Origin: Peribacillus deserti
GTDB taxonomy: Bacteria > Bacillota > Bacilli > Bacillales > DSM-1321
DNA length: 64,000 nt
Reading direction: 5' to 3'
Assembly (NCBI RefSeq): GCF_016909175.1
Contig: NZ_JAFBFI010000012.1
Location: 1 to 64,000, forward strand
Shown here in pieces: positions 57,416-64,000 of the stretch. A model generated the notes under the pieces. That model made no database searches. It was not told where the DNA came from and saw nothing but the letters and a program-made list of their open reading frames with translations. The first letter of the stretch is position 1. Every line of letters begins with the position of its first letter. The position numbers and the translations under genes are program-made.

Positions 57416-57600
57416 TCCGTAATTTCATACGGCTGTATTCATGCGTTTTTTAGGCTGCGTCCAAAAGCAGAGGAGCCCTTGCTTGCTAGCTAGACGTACT
57501 AAGCTTATTTAAATATGTCTTGAATACACAGTTAAGAATGATGATCATGGCATAAAACCTTCGATACAGAAGCTATTGTCAATTGACAATAGCTTTTTAT
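57404..57600 (+). promoter_or_regulatory. Possible attenuator region with terminator 1
   Basis: The 10 nt complement between the leader frame and 57530-57539 is followed by the hairpin AAGCTATTGTCAA/TTGACAATAGCTT (57570-57595) and TTTTT. The hairpin alone is a convincing terminator; its regulation by the leader is inferred. Confidence 0.5.
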
Positions 57601-57684
57601 GTCTTTTATTCCAAAGTGCTGTTTGTGCAGCCATTTTGAAGAGTGAAGACCTGTTGAAAAGGACTAAGCTTCCTTTAGCTTATT

Positions 57685-57718
57685 ACCGCAATGAACATTG
57701 TTTCATTGCGGTTTTTTT
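57685..57718 (+). terminator. Terminator 2 upstream of the mutS2-like gene
   Basis: ACCGCAATGAA (57685-57695) pairs over 11 bp with TTCATTGCGGT (57702-57712), followed by seven T residues. Confidence 0.9.
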
Positions 57719-57749
57719 ATGTTTAAGGCTGATTTTAGCCCTATTTAGA

Positions 57750-57856
57750 ATGAGCGGAAGGCGCAAGAATAGTGCGCAGAAAATGGGCAAGGAAGACCCA
57801 CAGACTTCCAGCGCCGGGGAGGCTCCGGACTGTAAGCGGAAAGCGGTGCCTGCTTA
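57750..57856 (+). repeat. GC-richer intergenic repeat, copy 2
   Basis: GAGCGGAAGGCGC, GAAGACCCACAGACTTCCAG, CGCCGGGGAGGCTC and AAGCGGAAAGCGG appear in order, a decayed form of the stretch at 63280-63390. It separates the two terminators from the mutS2-like start. Confidence 0.55.
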
Positions 57857-57902
57857 ACAGAACTATATTAAAAAATAAAATTGTAATCAGGAGAGTGTCG
57901 TT

Positions 57903-59834
57903 TTGAATCAGAAAACATTTAATCATTTAGGTTATTTGCAAATAAAAGAAGAAATTTCCCGCTTTGCCATGACTGAAACTGGAAAAGAGCTGATATTGGC
58001 AAGCATGCCATCCGTGAATAAAAAACAAATAGAATCATGGCTAGATGAAGTTGCAGAGGGTGCTTCGATCCTTGAAAAAAGTTCGAGTGTGCCAATAAGT
58101 GCTATGGGCGGCATGGAACGTTTATTTGAAGGGATTAACAAGGGAGTGGCCTTACGCGCAGAACAATTGACGAAGCTGCTTGAGTTTCTGGATTCCAGTG
58201 TAAAAATGAAACGCTTCATGAAAGACAAGGACATCTTAGCACCAAGAGTTGCCTCCTATGCGGAGGCTATTGAAGAAATACCGGAATTGACTGCTGAAAT
58301 CCACCGCTGCGTTCGGAACAACAGGATCGATGATCATGCCAGCAAGGATCTAATGAAAATCAGGAGAAGTATTGCTTCTCAACAGGATAAGCTCAAAGAA
58401 AAAATTACTTCTATTATTAAATCAAGTAAATTTAAAACTTATCTGCAAGATCAGGTGGTCAGTGAAAGACACGGGAGATATGTGATTTCCGTAAAGAAAG
58501 AATATAAGGGAAAAATCAAGGGCACAGTTTTGGATACGTCAGCTTCTGGGTCAACGATATTCGTCGAGCCCGAAGAAGTGTATTATCTGCAGGAAGATCT
58601 GAATCTCTTAAAAGTGCAGGAAGAAACTGAAATTGAAAAGGTATTAAGCTATCTGACCGGGTTAGTGGAAGAACGTGAAACAGAACTGAGGCTTGCTGCA
58701 GAAACAATGATTGTTTATGATGTCATTTTTGCAAAGGCTAAACACAGCAGGCTCATGTCAGCTAATAAAGTAATGGTAGCGGATCATAACTTTATTGATC
58801 TTAAGGAAGCCAGACATCCCCTCCTGGGTAATCACGCGGTGCCTTTAAACCTTACTCTTGGTGATGAACATAACGTTCTTGTCATCACAGGTCCAAACAC
58901 TGGAGGCAAAACTGTAACGCTGAAAACGGCCGGCCTTTTAATCTTAATGGTACAGAGTGGCTTCCATATTCCAGCTGCGCCCCATAGTACGGTAGGGATT
59001 TTTCAAAAAATATTAATTGATATTGGGGATGGCCAGAGCATTGAGCAAAACCTTAGCACGTTTAGTTCACACATAAAGAATGTGATTGAGATCTTAAAGG
59101 AAGCTAATGATTCGAGCTTGGTTTTAATGGATGAATTAGGATCAGGTACAGATCCGGGTGAGGGCATGGGGCTGGCTGCCATGATTTTGGATCAGCTTGA
59201 AAGAAAGGGATGTACCGTCATCGCAACAACTCATTACAGTGAAATTAAAGAATTCGCCGATCTGAAGGAAGGCTTTATTAATGGATCCATGGAATTTGAT
59301 TTAGAGACTTTAAAACCGACTTACCGGCTTATCATTGGCAAGGGGGGAGAAAGCCAGGCATTCACGATAGCTTTAAAATTAGGAATGCATCCGGAGCTTA
59401 TTGAAAGAGCGCATAAAATCACCTATAAAGAGGAAAAAAGGTACAGTATAGAAAATGCAGACTATACAATTAAAAAAGATTGGGAGAAGCAGGTTTCCAT
59501 TAACAAGTATCCTAAAAAAGAGAAGAAAAAGTCTGCAGAAAGGGTTCAATCTATTTATTCTCGTGGTGATAATATACTGGTTCAGGCCACTGGAGAGCAC
59601 GGAATCATTTATGATGGACCAGATGATTTGGGCAATTATATCATTCAGGTAAAAGGGGTAAAAAGAAGTGAAAATCACAAAAGGCTTAAACTTTATATTA
59701 AGGCCTCCGACCTGTACCCAGACGATTACGATTTCAGCATTATATTCGACTCGAAGGAAGACCGAAAAACCAGTAAATTAATGCAAAAAAGACATGTTGA
59801 AGGATTAGTGATCCGCAAACAAATAAATGAATAA
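57903..59834 (+). CDS. MutS2-like ATPase with KOW-type tail but no Smr domain
   Basis: 643 residues from a TTG 7 nt after AGGAGAG. The order is that of MutS2: N-terminal helical and clamp regions (KGTVLDTSASGSTIFVEPEE), then the ABC ATPase with VITGPNTGGKTVTLKTAG, STFSSHIKNV and LVLMDELGSGTDPGEGMG. After it comes a linker of about 80 residues and a small beta domain (RGDNILVQATGEHGIIYDGP) in the place of MutS2's KOW domain. The C-terminal Smr domain of canonical MutS2 (about 785 residues) is missing. MutS2 splits collided ribosomes and affects recombination; this is a paralogue of unknown role. Confidence 0.85.
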   Translation: MNQKTFNHLGYLQIKEEISRFAMTETGKELILASMPSVNKKQIESWLDEVAEGASILEKSSSVPISAMGGMERLFEGINKGVALRAEQLTKLLEFLDSSVKMKRFMKDKDILAPRVASYAEAIEEIPELTAEIHRCVRNNRIDDHASKDLMKIRRSIASQQDKLKEKITSIIKSSKFKTYLQDQVVSERHGRYVISVKKEYKGKIKGTVLDTSASGSTIFVEPEEVYYLQEDLNLLKVQEETEIEKVLSYLTGLVEERETELRLAAETMIVYDVIFAKAKHSRLMSANKVMVADHNFIDLKEARHPLLGNHAVPLNLTLGDEHNVLVITGPNTGGKTVTLKTAGLLILMVQSGFHIPAAPHSTVGIFQKILIDIGDGQSIEQNLSTFSSHIKNVIEILKEANDSSLVLMDELGSGTDPGEGMGLAAMILDQLERKGCTVIATTHYSEIKEFADLKEGFINGSMEFDLETLKPTYRLIIGKGGESQAFTIALKLGMHPELIERAHKITYKEEKRYSIENADYTIKKDWEKQVSINKYPKKEKKKSAERVQSIYSRGDNILVQATGEHGIIYDGPDDLGNYIIQVKGVKRSENHKRLKLYIKASDLYPDDYDFSIIFDSKEDRKTSKLMQKRHVEGLVIRKQINE

Positions 59835-59929
59835 ATTGTCTAACTATAAGGATTCCGGCTTTCCGTCTGGTATTTGATTGAATAATGACGAAAAAAAATA
59901 TACTTTTCCTTAGAAATATGCAAATGCAA

Positions 59930-60123
59930 TAGCTGGAGAGTTACATCCGGTTGCATTGATAATTGCTGTCCTATATTTTCATTTCAACGGCCCTAGATAA
60001 AAACAAAGAGGAGCCAGTGAATACCTGGTAAAACCTTATAAGTTAAGCCAGTTATCGAGCACCATTATGCAGGCTTTAGTAAGAAAAGGAAAAGCTGGCC
60101 GCATCCATGTAGTCCAGAAATAA
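59930..60123 (+). pseudogene. Relic of a response-regulator receiver domain (C-terminal end)
   Basis: The frame ending at the TAA at 60121 reads KQRGASEYLVKPYKLSQLSS, the typical GAxxYLxKP end of a receiver domain with its conserved Lys, then ALVRKGKAGRIHVVQK. An upstream frame has LIIAVLYFHFNGP, fitting the preceding strand, but with a stop and a frame change between. No start or output domain remains. The rest of 59835-60177 is terminator DNA. Confidence 0.5.
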
Positions 60124-60126
60124 AAA

Positions 60127-60173
60127 AAGCCCCGTACAGCGTTACAATGGAACACAACGCGAGTACGGGGCTA
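60127..60173. terminator. Terminator of the alaX-type gene
   Basis: AGCCCCGTAC and GTACGGGGCT (60127-60136, 60164-60173) with inner GCGTT/AACGC; on the minus strand it runs into TTTTTTT. Confidence 0.85.
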
Positions 60174-60177
60174 TTGT

Positions 60178-61347
60178 TTAGCTGAAGAGCTTTTCTTTCA
60201 ATAGCTGGATAAACTGAGTCATATCTTTAGGAGACGGAAAAGATGCCTGGGCCAGTGTATCGCTTCCGCCGCCTTTTCCATTGTAATCCCGCAGGTTCTC
60301 TTTAAACCATTTTCCGCATAAAAATCCTGAGGACGCAGGCATTGCTGCGATTAGCCTAAATTCATTCAAATTGTATAAAAGGGCAGGCTTTCCTGATTTT
60401 TCTGCCAATATTCTGCCCATGCTTTGCATTTCTTTTATTGGGAAATCAAAGGGGCATTCAATATATGAACCAGTATGTTCGGAAATGATTTTTTCCGCCG
60501 TGAAATATTGATTTTCCATCTTTGTATTTTCTAATTCTTTCTGTAAGACCGCCATATCCGCTTCCAGTTTATCAACTTTTGCTGAAATGCCCTTGGAACT
60601 TGAACTGAATTTTGAGGCAAGGCTTGATATTTGGGAGTGAATATCCTGAAAGTAGGTTAAAGCCCGGATGCCGCACATAAAGTGCAGGCGGGTTTTGCCG
60701 CGCTGCTTTTCGGTTTTAATAATTTTTAAGATTCCAATTTGGGCTGTGCTTTCCACATGAGTACCGCAGCAGGCTGAAACATCGATTCCCGAGATATCGA
60801 CAATCCGGATATCCTCTGTAACCTTCGGAAGCTTTCTTAATGGAAGCTTGGTTAGTTCTGAGTGAGTCACATGGAAGGTTTTTATTTTTCGGTTTTCCCA
60901 AATATATTGATTCGCGCGATTTTCAATCTGCATCAGCTGCTCTGTATGTAACTCGCTGATATCACAGTCTATGGTTACTGTTTCTTTGCCAAGATGAAAG
61001 CTGAGTGTTGGTGCGTCAAAAAGCTCAATACAAACAGCTGAAAGTAAGTGCTGTCCGGAATGATGCTGAGTATGGTCAAGCCGTCTTTCTTTATCAAGCC
61101 TGCAGGAAACTTCCTTTAGTTCTAAAGGAAGTTTAACCTTATGTAGAATATTGCTGCCCTCTTCAATAACATCCAGTACTTGGACATCATCAATAAACCC
61201 GTGATCGGCTGGCTGGCCGCCCCCTTCAGGATAAAAAGCTGTTTCTTCAAGCATAACTAGAAAATGGTCATCTTTTTCTCTGATTGATGTTATCCTTGTT
61301 GACCATTCAGATAGTCCAGGATCGCTGTAAAATAATTTCTTTGTCAT
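60178..61347 (-). CDS. AlaX-type alanyl-tRNA editing hydrolase with DHHA1-like tail
   Basis: 389 residues. The N-terminal part resembles the linker domain of alanyl-tRNA synthetase (AFYPEGGGQPADHG), followed by the editing domain with zinc ligands HTQHHSGQHLLS and SACCGTHVESTAQIG. After a coiled coil (SAKVDKLEADMAVLQKELEN) comes a DHHA1-like end with the Gly-rich NGKGGGSDTLAQAS. AlaX-L proteins hydrolyse Ser-tRNA(Ala) or Gly-tRNA(Ala) in trans. It has no aminoacylation domain. Monogenic, terminated at 60127. Confidence 0.93.
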   Translation of the reverse strand: MTKKLFYSDPGLSEWSTRITSIREKDDHFLVMLEETAFYPEGGGQPADHGFIDDVQVLDVIEEGSNILHKVKLPLELKEVSCRLDKERRLDHTQHHSGQHLLSAVCIELFDAPTLSFHLGKETVTIDCDISELHTEQLMQIENRANQYIWENRKIKTFHVTHSELTKLPLRKLPKVTEDIRIVDISGIDVSACCGTHVESTAQIGILKIIKTEKQRGKTRLHFMCGIRALTYFQDIHSQISSLASKFSSSSKGISAKVDKLEADMAVLQKELENTKMENQYFTAEKIISEHTGSYIECPFDFPIKEMQSMGRILAEKSGKPALLYNLNEFRLIAAMPASSGFLCGKWFKENLRDYNGKGGGSDTLAQASFPSPKDMTQFIQLLKEKLFS

Positions 61348-61470
61348 TAACTTTCATTCCTTTTGAGAAATTTCTAATAAAAGTATACCATTTTAACAGG
61401 AGACCGGCACCGAGGGTAGTATGGAGAACTGTCCTTTAAAAAGTTAGGGAGTAGTCCATTATTAGGAGTA

Positions 61471-61760
61471 TGAAGGACAAAATGCAGTAAATGAGTTCTC
61501 GAAAAGTCCTTCATAAGGGAAGTGAAGGACAAAATTTAGTAAATGAGTTCTCGAAAAGTCCTTCATAAGGGAAGTGAAGGACAAAATGCAGTAAATGAGT
61601 TCTCGAAAAGTCCTTCATAAGGGCAATGAAGAACAAAATTCAGTAAATTGATTCTCGAAAAGTCCTTCATAAGGGAAATGAAGGACAAAATTGAGTAAAT
61701 GAGTTCTCGAAAAGTCCTTCATTAGAAAAATGAAGGACAAATTTCAGTGAAATAAGTTTT
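61471..61760 (+). repeat. Tandem array, exact 52 bp period, with internal inverted repeats
   Basis: TGAAGGACA or a close variant starts at 61471, 61523, 61575, 61627, 61679 and 61731, each step 52 bp. Each unit also holds GTCCTTCA 35 bp after its start, which is the inverse complement of TGAAGGAC, so each could fold into an 8 bp stem with a 27 nt loop. The loops are conserved (GTAAATGAGTTCTCGAAAA), so this is not a CRISPR array. It fills the gap 61348-61817. Confidence 0.9.
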
Positions 61761-61817
61761 TAATTTTCGTAAAATACTATAAACTTAAAATGACTACTTG
61801 TACAGGAGAGATAGACC

Positions 61818-62867
61818 ATGACAAATTTAGTAAGTGAAGAACATATTTTATCTCATATTAAAAACCTCGTTTCTATTCCGTCCCCTTCTGGCTATGCGGA
61901 AGAAGCCATTTCACATGCAGCTCATTTTTTAGAAAAAATAGGCGTGAATTATAAGATAGCAAATAAAGGTGCATTGATTGCCACGATAGAAGGCAAAGAC
62001 ACCAGCATACACCGATTGCTGACTGCTCATGTTGATACTCTGGGAGCTATTGTTAAGGAGATCAAATCCAGTGGAAGATTAAAGCTTTCAAAGATCGGCG
62101 GCTTTCATTGGAATGCAGTGGAAGGAGAATACTGCAAAATACATACAGCAGAAGGCAAAATATATACAGGTACAATTTTAATTCATGAGACGGCCGCACA
62201 TGTTTATAAAAATTCGGGGGACATCAAACGAGACGATGAATCCATAGAAGTAAGAATTGATGAAGTGGTAAAATCCAAGGACGAAACAGAAAAACTTGGT
62301 ATTTCTGTGGGAGATTTCGTTACATTTGAAACTAGAACAGAAATAACCGACAGCGGCTTTATTAAATCCAGACACCTGGATGATAAAGCAAGTGTTGGAA
62401 TTCTAATGCATATTATGCAATTAGTAAAAGAAAACAACATTTCCCTTCCATACACCACTCATTTTCTAATCTCTAACAATGAAGAAATTGGTTATGGAGG
62501 CAATTCAAATATTACTCCTGAAACAGTTGAATATTTAGCAGTTGACATGGGTGCAATCGGGGATGGCCAGGCAACGGATGAATTTACGGTTTCAATCTGC
62601 GTAAAAGATTCAAGCGGGCCTTATCATTATCGCTTGCGCCAGCATTTGGTGGAGCTGGCAAAAACGAACGATATCGAATACAAACTCGATATTTATCCAT
62701 ATTATAGTTCAGATGCATCTGCTGCCATTTCAGCAGGACATGATATCGTACACGGATTGATAGGGCCCGGGATTGATGCTTCACATGCATTTGAACGTAC
62801 ACACGTTTCTTCTTTAAAGCATACGGCAAATCTCGTTTTAAACTATATTCAATCTGATTTGGCTTAA
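61818..62867 (+). CDS. M42-family metallo-aminopeptidase
   Basis: 349 residues. The dinuclear metal site is visible: His/Asp in LTAHVDTLGAIV, the bridging Asp in RHLDDKASVGIL, Glu-Glu in ISNNEEIGYGG, Asp in AVDMGAIGDGQ, and the late His in ASHAFERTHVSSLKHTA. M42 peptidases are large cytoplasmic aminopeptidases (glutamyl or general) forming dodecamers; some older annotations call them endoglucanase or deblocking aminopeptidase. AGGAGAGATAGACC precedes the ATG. Single gene. Confidence 0.93.
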   Translation: MTNLVSEEHILSHIKNLVSIPSPSGYAEEAISHAAHFLEKIGVNYKIANKGALIATIEGKDTSIHRLLTAHVDTLGAIVKEIKSSGRLKLSKIGGFHWNAVEGEYCKIHTAEGKIYTGTILIHETAAHVYKNSGDIKRDDESIEVRIDEVVKSKDETEKLGISVGDFVTFETRTEITDSGFIKSRHLDDKASVGILMHIMQLVKENNISLPYTTHFLISNNEEIGYGGNSNITPETVEYLAVDMGAIGDGQATDEFTVSICVKDSSGPYHYRLRQHLVELAKTNDIEYKLDIYPYYSSDASAAISAGHDIVHGLIGPGIDASHAFERTHVSSLKHTANLVLNYIQSDLA

Positions 62868-62875
62868 AAAGTGTC

Positions 62876-62903
62876 TTTACATTGTTAGAAAATTCCTTAT
62901 AAT
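62876..62903 (+). promoter_or_regulatory. Promoter of the T-box metG transcript
   Basis: TTTACA (62876-62881), 16 nt, TATAAT (62898-62903). Confidence 0.8.
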
Positions 62904-62914
62904 AAAGGTAATAT

Positions 62915-63217
62915 ATGACAGGCGATGACGAGAAAAGTAAGAAAGTATTCGACTTTTACCAGAGAGCTTCGGCAGCTGAAAAGAAGCAAAGGAGAATCTA
63001 TCTGAAAATGGCCTCTGAGCCTCACTTCGAAACCAGACTTTCTGGCAGTAGGCTGTGACGAGAGTAGGCACTCGTTATAAATGTCTGAGTATACAAGCTG
63101 ATGATTCAGTTTCGTACTTTCAGAGTCCGGTCAATGTGAATTGCCGGAGAATTAAGGTGGTAACGCGGATAACCTCCCGCCCTTAGACAGTTTTGTCTTT
63201 GGGCGGGAGGTTTTTTT
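62915..63217 (+). promoter_or_regulatory. T-box riboswitch leader, Met specifier
   Basis: The leader has a stem I with an AGAGAGC...GCTGAAA internal loop, a specifier region with ATG at 63008-63010 (GAAAATGGCC), and the T-box AAGGTGGTAACGCGG at 63154-63168. The terminator is CCTCCCGCCC (63173-63182) pairing with GGGCGGGAGG (63201-63210), then seven T. Uncharged tRNA(Met) should stabilise the antiterminator and allow expression of the methionyl-tRNA synthetase gene. Confidence 0.93.
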
Positions 63218-63279
63218 ATTTGCTATCTTTGTTAAAGTTCATTGTTGACTACCACACTGCCGTATTGGAGAGGAAGGTG

Positions 63280-63390
63280 CGAGACTCGTGCGGGAAAAGC
63301 AGGTAAAGTGAGACCCCGCTGGCGTGTAACGCCGAGGAGTCACCCGGACCAACCGCTGAAAGCGAGTTCCTGCAGTCGAAAACACAGGCG
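63280..63390 (+). repeat. GC-richer intergenic repeat, copy 3 (best preserved)
   Basis: GTGCGGGAAAAGCAGGTAAA, GTGAGACCCCGCTGGCG, AACGCCGAGGAGTCACCCGG and CCGCTGAAAGCGAG follow one another. I recognise this pattern as a common intergenic repeat of Bacillaceae. Here it lies between the T-box terminator and the metG ribosome site, so it is transcribed as part of the leader. Confidence 0.75.
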
Positions 63391-63438
63391 AGTTTAACAA
63401 AGCGTATCTTATCTCTAAATAAAAAGGAGGAAACAGAA

Positions 63439-64000
63439 ATGAATGTTTTTATTGGCGGTGCATGGCCATATGCCAACGGCCCCTTGCATATAGGGCATAT
63501 AGCAAGTTTGCTGCCGGGCGATATTCTGGCACGGTATTTTAGATTAGTAGGAGAAAACGTATTACATGTGTCGGGAAGTGACTGCCATGGTACACCTATT
63601 ATGATTAGGGCCAAGGAAGAAGGCATTTCTCCGCAGACAGCAGCTGAGAGGTATCATTTGGAGTTTAAGAAAGTCTTTGAAGATCTAGGCTTTTCTTATG
63701 ATTTGTACACTAGGACTGATGATCCTTTTCACCATGTAGAAGTGCAAAAAATCTTTATTGAGCTGCTAGAAAAGAACCTGTTATATAAAAAGAAGGAGGA
63801 ACAGTTATATTGCAAAACGTGCAGCCGTTTTTTGCCTGACAGATATGTAGAAGGACATTGTCCACGATGCGGACAAGCGGCAAGAGGAGATCAATGTGAC
63901 AACTGCTCCGCTATATTACATCCTGAAGAACTGCAGAATTGTCAATGCCGGCTGTGCGGGAATACACCTGAATTAAGTAAAACTGAACATTTCTCCTTTG
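63439..64000 (+). CDS. metG: Methionyl-tRNA synthetase, zinc-knuckle (E. coli-like) type, partial
   Basis: The frame is open from the ATG at 63439, behind AAAAAGGAGG, to the end of the window (187 codons seen). It shows the class I HIGH site as PLHIGH ([12 protein letters not shown]) and GSDCHGTP. The inserted zinc region has four Cys-x2-Cys pairs (CKTC, CPRC, CDNC, CRLC), the double-knuckle form of MetRS. The usual B. subtilis MetS type lacks this full set, so the gene may be an additional, acquired MetRS. It is controlled by the T-box upstream. Confidence 0.9.
   Translation, partial: MNVFIGGAWPYANGPLHIGHIASLLPGDILARYFRLVGENVLHVSGSDCHGTPIMIRAKEEGISPQTAAERYHLEFKKVFEDLGFSYDLYTRTDDPFHHVEVQKIFIELLEKNLLYKKKEEQLYCKTCSRFLPDRYVEGHCPRCGQAARGDQCDNCSAILHPEELQNCQCRLCGNTPELSKTEHFSF

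Noticed and set aside
57576-57857. 93-codon frame upstream of the mutS2-like gene
   Set aside because: It contains both terminators and an intergenic repeat; it is not coding.
61471-61760. CRISPR array
   Set aside because: The segments between repeated words are themselves conserved, the period is a plain tandem repeat, and no cas gene is in the window.

Overview
The window looks like a low-GC Gram-positive chromosome from the family Bacillaceae. The evidence is the gene content: TnrA, HutP with hutHUI, odhAB, a glcU-gdh pair, a YkpA-type ABC-F protein, HelD, a T-box leader and many strong AGGAGG ribosome sites with TTG and GTG starts. I cannot name the species. I see no rRNA or tRNA genes, no CRISPR array and no intact mobile element.

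Layout. Positions 1-7.7 kb hold isolated small genes (DinB-type, CarD-type, cold-shock, SnoaL-like, cupin-DUF5661, a lipoprotein, a cation/proton antiporter). Between them lie three good copies of an about 90 bp dispersed element and several gene relics. Positions 7.75-13.0 kb form a persulfide/sulfur-trafficking cluster like the B. subtilis yrk genes: a CstR-type repressor, DsrE, four rhodanese-domain proteins (two of them fused, to TusA or to a persulfide-dioxygenase-like domain), a separate TusA, a TauE exporter and DUF302. ATACC/GGTAT palindromes sit at its promoter and inside it. Positions 13.1-16.2 kb form an arsenic-type regulon: an ArsR-controlled divergent unit with two small cysteine-bearing proteins on one side, and an ArsN1-type acetyltransferase and a flavoprotein with cysteine-pair tail on the other. 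Four identical ATCAA-N6-TTGAT boxes mark it, and there is no efflux pump. Positions 16.2-21.0 kb are accessory, with a broken tniQ gene and two short-period repeat arrays.

From 21 kb on the window is mostly core metabolism: hutPHUI (histidine use), odhAB (2-oxoglutarate dehydrogenase), a MoxR/DUF58/membrane operon, tnrA, and livKHMGF preceded by a clear TnrA box. Then come a SleB-type hydrolase, an ArsR-DUF2087 regulator, a HlyIII protein, glcU-gdh, an EamA exporter, a large unknown membrane protein, a coat-like Gly/Tyr protein and the ABC-F protein. The last 9 kb hold helD, a Smr-less MutS2 relative behind a possible leader-peptide attenuator, an AlaX-type editing protein, an M42 peptidase, and a T-box-controlled methionyl-tRNA synthetase that runs off the end.

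Two themes stand out. First, many genes are decayed: relics of csp, cse60, usp, tniQ, a GNAT gene, a phosphotransferase, a peptidase E and a receiver domain. Second, the intergenic DNA repeatedly carries arrays in which a short keyword recurs every 19-21 bp with variable sequence between: at 20.2, 20.4, 26.4, 42.0 and 54.2 kb. A sixth array at 61.5 kb has an exact 52 bp period with internal inverted repeats. I do not recognise these arrays as a named element class.
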